DNA from: an uncultured Acidobacteriia bacterium | Lineage (GTDB): Bacteria; Acidobacteriota; Terriglobia; Bryobacterales; Bryobacteraceae | Length of the DNA: 64,000 nt | Reading direction: 5' to 3' | NCBI GenBank assembly: GCA_903923395.1 | Contig: CAIXXM010000102.1 | Coordinates: 1-64,000, forward strand | Shown here: piece by piece, positions 57,870-64,000 of the stretch | Numbering within the stretch: position 1 is the first letter of the stretch | How the letters are laid out: each line of letters begins with the position of its first letter | The notes under the pieces: generated by a model | What the model was told of the DNA's origin: nothing | Databases searched by the model: none | Seen by the model: the letters and a program-made list of their open reading frames with translations, nothing else | Position numbers and translations under genes: made by a program

Positions 57870-57870
57870 A

Positions 57871-60800
57871 TTAGTAACGAAGCCTCAAGGATGCAGTAAC
57901 GGTGCGCATGCCGCCGGCGGCGGTGGCGTAGCCATAGTTAATCGAGTTGACCACGGTCTGAATGCCCGTGATGTTGACGTGGTTGAGCGTGTTGTTGGAA
58001 TCGACGCGGAATTCAATCTGGCGGCGGTCATCCAGGCGGAAGGAGCGGCCGAAGGAGAGGTTGAGGTTCCAGCGGGCGAGTCCGGGAATGGTGTTGGGGG
58101 ATGCGTTGCCGAAGGTGCCGGCCGCGGGGATGGTGAAGGCTGCGGTGTTGAAGTAGCCGGTGCCGCTGGTGACAGAGAGGCCGGTGGCGCTGGCGCGGGA
58201 GTTGCCCGCGGCGCCGGTACCGGCGGAGTCAGCGGCGTTGCCCGAGACGCGTGCGGTGTAGGGAGTGCCGGAGTTGGCGCTGATGCCGCCATTCAGCGTC
58301 CAGTCTTTCAGCAGGCGTGCCTGCAGACCTTCGCGGTCCCGGTTGATTGGGGACGTGAGCACGAAGTTGGAACTGTACACATGGCGCTGGTCAGAGTTCG
58401 AAAGGCCGCGTTCGGCGCGCAGGTTGTGAATGTCCTGGGCTGTGTTGCCGCCGCTGCCATTCAAGGAAGATGCATTGTCGATGGACTTGCCGAAGGTGTA
58501 GCTGTTGTTCATCGAAACACCCTTCGTGAAGCGGCGGGTGAGGCGCATCTGCAGCGAGTTGTAGCTGGAGTTGGCCTGCGCGGTATCCATTGTGAAGCCG
58601 GTGGCGTTGGCGATGGGACGGCGCTGCTGCGCGGTGAGTGTGGACCCCGGAGGTGCCTGATTCGGCAGGACGAGCAGATCGAGATCCGTGCCCTTGGTGC
58701 CAAGGTAGGTGGTTTCCATGGTCCAGTTGCGGGGCAGTGAGAACTGCACGGCAAAGTTCCAGGTCTGGGCATAGCCGACGCGGTAGTTGGGATCCACGGC
58801 GAACGTGTTGCTGATCGACGAAGACGGGCTGGAGGGGAAGCCGTTTTCCAGGGTCAGGATATTCGTGGTGCTGGTCTGCAGGGTTGCGGTCTTGGCGTAA
58901 GGCGGCTGAGCGGCCAGACGGGAAGCGAACGTCGTCACCTGGCTGCCGTTGTAGTAAATGCCGTAGCCAGTGCGGATCAACGTGGACTTCTTCTTCCAGG
59001 GCTTCCAGGCGATGCCGAGACGGGGCGAGAGCAGGTTGTGTTGCGGGTTGACGATGCCATCGGCGATGCGGTCTCCCGTGTAAGGGTTGGCCTGGCCGGG
59101 GGTGACCACGGTGGCTGCCGTGTAAGAGGGGTTAATGACGATATCGGCGAGGCGGCCGTACTTTTCGCTGGTGGGCGTGAAGTATTCATAGCGCAGGCCG
59201 AAGTTGAAGGTCAGGTTGGACTTGTACTTGAAGTCATCGGTGACGTAGCCGTTCATGACGGTGGTCCGGAAGTAATTCGCGGTGGCACCGAAGCGGACGG
59301 AACTGGTCTGGGGCAGGCTGAGGAGGAAGTCGGCGAAGTCATAACCGGTGCCGGTGACGGGCAATCCGGCGGAAGTGAAGCCGGAGGTGGAAACGCCGGT
59401 GAAAGAGAAGCTGCCGCGGCCATTGGAGTCAGTGAAAGGATTGCTCTGCTGGCGCCGGACTTCGCCGCCGAAGGTCAGAGTGTGTTTGCCCTGGATGTGA
59501 ATCCAGGAATCCGTGACGCCGGAGGTCTGGGAGCGGTTGATGGAGGAAGTGCCGTCCGTCAGGGAGCCAAAGTTCGTGAAGCCGATGGTGGGCGGGCCGT
59601 AATCGATCGCCGAGTGCGACGTGCCCTGGATGCCGAGTTGGGCGGCGATGTCCACACCGAGGGTCTGGAAATAGGGGATCGCGTGGCTGATATTGCGGCT
59701 GAAGTTCCAGCCGAGACGGTTGATGTTGGAACGGTTGAAGGTGTGGCTCCAACTGGTGGAGGAACTGAGGCCATACCCGTTGCTTTGGTCAAAGAAGCCA
59801 TAGATTTGGGCGGATTGCGCGCTCCGGTTCTGGTAGTTGATGTTGAAGCTGAGGTTGTCCTTCTTGCCAACGGTCTGGGTGACGCGAACGTTGATGTTCT
59901 GGTTGTTGTTGGGGTTGGAGGCAACGAACTGGTAGTTCTGCGCGATGCTGGTCTGGTTCGGCAGCGGGATGTACTTGAGCAGTCCGGTGGAGATGTTGTC
60001 GATGCGTGCTGAGGGGATTTTGTTGCCGGGGAACGGAGCATTCGTGGTGGGGTCATAAACGATGCTGCTGATGCCGGAGAAATCGCCGCCGCGTTCGGCT
60101 GCCGTGGGCACGGTGGTCACACCGTTATAGGGCTGCTTGGAGCGCACGCCGGTGTAGTTGATAAAGAGGAAAGTGTTGTAGCTGTGGACGACTTTGGGGA
60201 TCACGAAGGGTCCGCCGCCGGAGAAACCGAAGCGGTTGGAGGCGTATTCGGCCTTGGGGACCACGTTGCCGGTCAAAGAGAAGGGCTTGGCGTCGAAGGC
60301 TGAGTTCTGGATGGTGTAGAAGGCATTGCCTCGCCACTGGTTGCGGCCACGGTTGATGCGGTTGCCGAACTGGGAGTTGCGGTTGGCGCGCTGGCCGCCC
60401 TGATCGCCGCCACGTCCACCACCGCCGCCACGTCCGCCGCCGCCCGCGAAGCCGCCACCGCCACCGGGGCCGCCGAAGCCGCCACCGCCGCCGGGACCAC
60501 CGGGTCCGCCGCCACGTCCGCCACCGCCGGGTCCGCCGCCTGGTCCACCGCCGAAGCCACCGGGTGCACCACCGAAGCCACCGCCGCCTGCCATCATGGC
60601 TTCACGCATGCCGGGGTCCATGCCGCCGAAATCCGGCTGGGCTTGCTGGATGCCCTGGCTGAGGGAGCCGTTGACCAGGAAAGAATCACCGCCTGCTGCC
60701 GCGCCATCGGGCGGAGCCATGCCGGGGGCCATCGTGTCACCGGAGGTGTCGCCGTTGCCCATGAGGTTGATGGCCTGGAAGCCGCCATTTTGCTGTTGAT

Positions 60801-61299
60801 TCTGTTGACCGCCGCGTGCACCTTGCTGCTGCGTGCCTCTCTGGCCGCCGGTTCGTCCGCCGGGGGCGGGCTGTGCGGAGGCTGTCGTGGTTGCGGCGGG
60901 TTTGGGCGTGTCTGCCGTCGCGGGCGCACCTGCTGCCGGTTTGGCGTCGCTCACTACCTTGTTTTGTGCTGCTTGCGCGGCCTGTTCCCGTTTCATCGCT
61001 TCGGCGCGGCTTTCCACGGCGAGATCGAAGTCGAGAGCTTTGTCGGAAGCTCCCGCGTCCTTCGAAACCGGCGCGAAACCGTGCATGTCCACGGTGAACT
61101 TGCAGGGCTTGGTGGTGACGCCGCCCAGCATGTAGGCACCGTTTTCGTCTGTGACGGTGAGGAGTTTATCGTCGCCGCACTGCGCGGAAACGGTGGCGCC
61201 GGGAATGGGCTGGCCGCCGGAGCGGACGGTACCGGATTGCGTATCCGCAAAGGCCAGTCCGGCGATTAGAATCAGGGAACACGTGGAGCGGAGCATCAT
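57871..61299 (-). CDS. TonB-dependent receptor, Oar-like, with Gly/Arg-rich insertion
   Basis: 1142 aa; N-term carboxypeptidase-regulatory domain; Gly-rich block; barrel 'NRGRNQWRGNAFYTIQNSAFDAKPF'; C-term 'RVDSNNTLNHVNITGIQT...VTASLRLRY'. Confidence 0.9.
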   Translation of the reverse strand: MMLRSTCSLILIAGLAFADTQSGTVRSGGQPIPGATVSAQCGDDKLLTVTDENGAYMLGGVTTKPCKFTVDMHGFAPVSKDAGASDKALDFDLAVESRAEAMKREQAAQAAQNKVVSDAKPAAGAPATADTPKPAATTTASAQPAPGGRTGGQRGTQQQGARGGQQNQQQNGGFQAINLMGNGDTSGDTMAPGMAPPDGAAAGGDSFLVNGSLSQGIQQAQPDFGGMDPGMREAMMAGGGGFGGAPGGFGGGPGGGPGGGGRGGGPGGPGGGGGFGGPGGGGGFAGGGGRGGGGGRGGDQGGQRANRNSQFGNRINRGRNQWRGNAFYTIQNSAFDAKPFSLTGNVVPKAEYASNRFGFSGGGPFVIPKVVHSYNTFLFINYTGVRSKQPYNGVTTVPTAAERGGDFSGISSIVYDPTTNAPFPGNKIPSARIDNISTGLLKYIPLPNQTSIAQNYQFVASNPNNNQNINVRVTQTVGKKDNLSFNINYQNRSAQSAQIYGFFDQSNGYGLSSSTSWSHTFNRSNINRLGWNFSRNISHAIPYFQTLGVDIAAQLGIQGTSHSAIDYGPPTIGFTNFGSLTDGTSSINRSQTSGVTDSWIHIQGKHTLTFGGEVRRQQSNPFTDSNGRGSFSFTGVSTSGFTSAGLPVTGTGYDFADFLLSLPQTSSVRFGATANYFRTTVMNGYVTDDFKYKSNLTFNFGLRYEYFTPTSEKYGRLADIVINPSYTAATVVTPGQANPYTGDRIADGIVNPQHNLLSPRLGIAWKPWKKKSTLIRTGYGIYYNGSQVTTFASRLAAQPPYAKTATLQTSTTNILTLENGFPSSPSSSISNTFAVDPNYRVGYAQTWNFAVQFSLPRNWTMETTYLGTKGTDLDLLVLPNQAPPGSTLTAQQRRPIANATGFTMDTAQANSSYNSLQMRLTRRFTKGVSMNNSYTFGKSIDNASSLNGSGGNTAQDIHNLRAERGLSNSDQRHVYSSNFVLTSPINRDREGLQARLLKDWTLNGGISANSGTPYTARVSGNAADSAGTGAAGNSRASATGLSVTSGTGYFNTAAFTIPAAGTFGNASPNTIPGLARWNLNLSFGRSFRLDDRRQIEFRVDSNNTLNHVNITGIQTVVNSINYGYATAAGGMRTVTASLRLRY

Positions 61300-61353
61300 T
61301 TTGGAGCTTTGACCTTTTGGGGTATCTCACGAAAAAGCACTGCTGGAAACAGA

Positions 61354-61380
61354 CCGTCCTCCGGGTTCAGCGGAGGACGG
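61354..61380 (-). terminator. Hairpin CCGTCCTCCG-GGTTCAG-CGGAGGACGG (10-bp perfect stem)
   Basis: Lies between the stop of the 61430..61789 gene and the start of the TonB receptor gene. Confidence 0.55.
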
Positions 61381-61410
61381 CTTGTACTGACTACTCAGGG
61401 TAAACGTTTT

Positions 61411-61426
61411 TGGCGCAATTGCGCCA
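61411..61426. repeat. 16-bp perfect palindrome TGGCGCAATTGCGCCA
   Basis: Direct reading; 3 nt downstream of the 61430 stop codon. Confidence 0.85.
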
Positions 61427-61429
61427 GAG

Positions 61430-61789
61430 TTACTGCTTGGTTGCGGTGAATTCGGTCTTGCGTTCGCCCATGCCGCGGGTGAACTTGATGGTGTTGCCTT
61501 CAATCTTGCCGGTGTAGACGATATCCATGGAGTTGCCGTTCATTTCCATGTGCTGGGAGAACGTGATGGTGTCGCCGTCGACCTTGCCGCCAGTGATGGG
61601 CTGTTCGCCACGGGGCGTAACGATGGCGCCGGTGACGGTGGCTCCGTCCTGCTTGAGATCCATGGTGATCTTCTGGGTTGCGCCCTGGCGGCCGGGCATT
61701 TCAGCTGCCCATTTACCAGTAACGTCCGCAGCCATGGCCGCAGCGGAGAGGCACAGAGAGGCCACGAGGGCCAGGATGATTTTCTTCAT
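61430..61789 (-). CDS. Small exported protein, ~119 aa
   Basis: Signal peptide; 'DVTGKWAAEMPGRQGATQKITMDLKQDGATVTGAIVTPRGEQPITGGKVDGDTITF'. Confidence 0.8.
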   Translation of the reverse strand: MKKIILALVASLCLSAAAMAADVTGKWAAEMPGRQGATQKITMDLKQDGATVTGAIVTPRGEQPITGGKVDGDTITFSQHMEMNGNSMDIVYTGKIEGNTIKFTRGMGERKTEFTATKQ

Positions 61790-61929
61790 GACAGGAAGAT
61801 GCTGTGCGACGGAGGTAAAGTTACCGTTTTACAAACCTTTACCACCACCGGGTAGTGAAAGTTTCATAACTTATTGATTGTAAAAGAAATGTGATGTCTT
61901 GCGTCGCTGCTCGGAAGAGTGACTCCAGC

Positions 61930-62268
61930 TCATTGCTTTGTCACTGTGAAGTGATTCGGGTTGATGAACTTCAGCGTCTTGCCCTCAACGTGACCGTCGT
62001 AATCGACGTACTTTTTCAGGCCATCAGAACCCTGCACCAAGAGGACTAGACTGAGCGCGTTGCCCTGAATTTTGCCTGAAGCGATTGTGGCCTGTCCAAC
62101 TTTGCTGGGGAGGAGTACGTTACCTGTAACGGCAGAACCGCGTTGCCGGAGTGTCATCTCGATTCTTCGACCCTCGGATAAGCCGACCCAACTTCCGGAA
62201 ACGTCCAGTGGGGTGTCCGCAGCGAAGAGGCACAGGGAGACCACGAGGGCCAGAATGATTTTCCTCAT
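61930..62268 (-). CDS. Small exported protein, paralogue of 61430..61789
   Basis: 112 aa; 'MRKIILALVVSLCLFAADTPLDVSGSWVGLSEGRRIEMTLRQRGSAVTGNVLLP...GKIQGNALSL'. Confidence 0.8.
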   Translation of the reverse strand: MRKIILALVVSLCLFAADTPLDVSGSWVGLSEGRRIEMTLRQRGSAVTGNVLLPSKVGQATIASGKIQGNALSLVLLVQGSDGLKKYVDYDGHVEGKTLKFINPNHFTVTKQ

Positions 62269-62480
62269 GATTGGAAGATGACACGCGAAGTACGTAAAGT
62301 TACCGCTTGATCAGCTATTACCACCGCCGGGCAATGAGAGCAACCTAACGTATTGATTCCAAATGAAATGCAGTATTGGGCTTCTCCGCAAGAGGACCGC
62401 CCCGGTCGGTTGTCAGACAGCGAGATTGACCCGCAGCGCAATATTTTCGGGATAGCATGAAGTTCGGGGGATATGTCGGT

Positions 62481-64000
62481 ATGCGGATATCATTCAGTCG
62501 CTGTTTGCTAGTAGCGCTTTACGTCGCTCCAGCGTTTCTGGCAGCACAGATCAACGTGCTGACGTACCAATATGATCAGACGCGAGCGGGTGCCAATCGA
62601 GCGGAGACGCTACTCACCCCTGCGAACGTCAACCTAAACCAGTTCGGCAAGGTCTTCTCACAACCGGTGGATGGCGTGATTTACGGCCAGCCGCTGCTGC
62701 TGACGAACGTTTCGATTCCGGGCAAGGGTGTCCATAACGTGGTGTACGTGGCGACGGAGCACGATTCGGTCTACGCCTTTGATGCCGATAACAACACAGG
62801 GGCGAACAACGCGCCGCTTTGGAAAGTGAGTTTTCTGGGGCCGGGTGTGACCACCATGCCGAATAGCGACGTGGGTTGTGACCAGATTACGCCGGAGATC
62901 GGGATTACCAGCACGCCGGTAATTGATGCGGCGGCAGGGACCATCTACGTGGTGGCGATGACGAAGGAGACGAGCGGCAGCACGGTGAACTACTTGCACC
63001 GTTTGCATGCGCTGGATGTCACGACGGGGGCGGAGCGGCCGAACAGTCCGGTGGTGATTCAGGCGTCGGTGCCCGGGACAGCGGATGGCGGGCAGAGTGT
63101 CACGTTCGTGTCCAAGAATTACAAGCAGCGGACGGGCCTGGTGCTGCTGAACGGGAATGTCTATACCGCTTGGGCGAGCCACTGTGATCTGGGGAAGTAT
63201 CACGGGTGGGTAATGGCTTATGACTCGGTCAGTTTGAAGCAGACAGCGGTTTATAACAACACGCCGAATGGCAACATGGCGTCGTTCTGGGCGGGCGGCG
63301 CGGCTCCAGCGGTCGACGCCTCGGGGAATATGTATCTGGTGGGCGGGAACGGGACCTTTGATTCGGCTGGTAACGGGCTGGATGATGGGGAGAGTTACCT
63401 GAAGCTTTCCACGGCGGGCGGGTTGAAGTTAGCCGATTACTTCACACCGTTCAATTATGTGGATTTGAATAACCGGGACCTGGATGTGGGTTCGACCGGT
63501 GTGGCGTTACTGGGGGATGAAGCGGGCTCCGTGGATCATCCCCATCTGATGACCGGGGCGGGCAAAGAAGGCCGCATGTATCTGATTGACCGGGACAACA
63601 TGGGTAAGTTCAACAACGGTTCTGACAGTCAGATTGTGCAATCGATTCCGCAGGGGGCGATCAATTCAATTTACGGGAATCCGGCTTACTTCAATAACAC
63701 GATCTATTACTGCGGTGTGCATGATGCGTTGAAGGCGTTTTCGGTGGTCAATGCGAAGGTTTCGACCTTCCGTACGTCAGAGGGTCCGACGCTGTTCGGC
63801 TTCCCGGGCTGTGTGCCAACGGTCTCCGCGAATGGGACGTCGAACGGCATTGTATGGGCGCTGGACCCCGGCGGGCAGTTGCGGGCCTATGATGCGACGA
63901 ATCTGGCGAAGGAGTTATATAACTCAGACCAGAACAAGAACCGGGATGCGATTGGCGGGACGGTGAAGTTTTCCGTGCCAACGGTGGCGAACGGCAAGGT
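62481..64000 (+). CDS. Exported PQQ-like beta-propeller protein, truncated by the window edge (alternative in-frame ATG at 62457)
   Basis: Open frame to 64000: MRISFSRCLLVALYVAPAFLAAQINVLTYQYDQTRAGANRAETLLTPANVNLNQFGKVFSQPVDGVIYGQPLLL...VVYVATEHDSVYAFDADN. Confidence 0.85.
   Translation, partial: MRISFSRCLLVALYVAPAFLAAQINVLTYQYDQTRAGANRAETLLTPANVNLNQFGKVFSQPVDGVIYGQPLLLTNVSIPGKGVHNVVYVATEHDSVYAFDADNNTGANNAPLWKVSFLGPGVTTMPNSDVGCDQITPEIGITSTPVIDAAAGTIYVVAMTKETSGSTVNYLHRLHALDVTTGAERPNSPVVIQASVPGTADGGQSVTFVSKNYKQRTGLVLLNGNVYTAWASHCDLGKYHGWVMAYDSVSLKQTAVYNNTPNGNMASFWAGGAAPAVDASGNMYLVGGNGTFDSAGNGLDDGESYLKLSTAGGLKLADYFTPFNYVDLNNRDLDVGSTGVALLGDEAGSVDHPHLMTGAGKEGRMYLIDRDNMGKFNNGSDSQIVQSIPQGAINSIYGNPAYFNNTIYYCGVHDALKAFSVVNAKVSTFRTSEGPTLFGFPGCVPTVSANGTSNGIVWALDPGGQLRAYDATNLAKELYNSDQNKNRDAIGGTVKFSVPTVANGK

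Noticed and set aside
60360-60600. CRISPR-like or tandem DNA repeat on first sight (ccgccaccg runs)
   Set aside because: It is codon-level low complexity encoding Gly-rich protein; no regular repeat/spacer structure.
1-64000. Prophage, integrative element, restriction-modification or CRISPR locus
   Set aside because: No integrase, transposase, phage structural, cas or methyltransferase motifs were seen, and no tRNA-flanked boundaries.

Overview
This 64 kb window is high-GC, very densely packed bacterial DNA. Its protein families point to an Acidobacteriota (Solibacter/Bryobacter-type) chromosome: several Oar-like TonB receptors with an N-terminal carboxypeptidase-regulatory domain, VWFA-related acidobacterial proteins, and two proteins ending in what looks like the Solibacter C-terminal domain (TIGR03437-like). 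No rRNA, tRNA, CRISPR array, transposase or phage module was recognised. Most of the window is metabolic or envelope genes in tight operons. The main loci are: (i) a hairpin-bearing ~79-80 bp tandem repeat at the left edge; (ii) an L-arabinose-type operon (SSS symporter, 2-TM miniprotein, fucose-isomerase-like isomerase, ribulokinase, AraD); (iii) a Ser/Thr kinase abutting an ABC exporter; (iv) a sialic-acid utilisation locus (FCD-GntR regulator, palindromic operator candidate, TonB receptor, GH33 sialidase, NanA-like lyase, MFS, NanM-like kelch) without visible NanE/NanK; (v) a class D-like sortase cluster in a presumably diderm host, with an LPATA-type C-terminal sorting signal on an upstream gene, a VWA protein translationally coupled to the sortase, a neighbouring PEP-CTERM protein with a candidate sigma-54 promoter, and a nearby sigma-54 activator; (vi) a small candidate ART-like toxin/antitoxin-type pair; (vii) SMC with a low-complexity insertion in its head domain; (viii) two convergent c-di-GMP enzymes with overlapping stop codons; (ix) a VWA/TonB receptor pair with a Gly/Arg-rich insert; (x) a duplicated pair of small secreted proteins whose upstream regions are also duplicated; (xi) a right-edge PQQ-like beta-propeller ORF missing from the supplied ORF track. 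All family calls come from reading motifs by eye; no database search was run.
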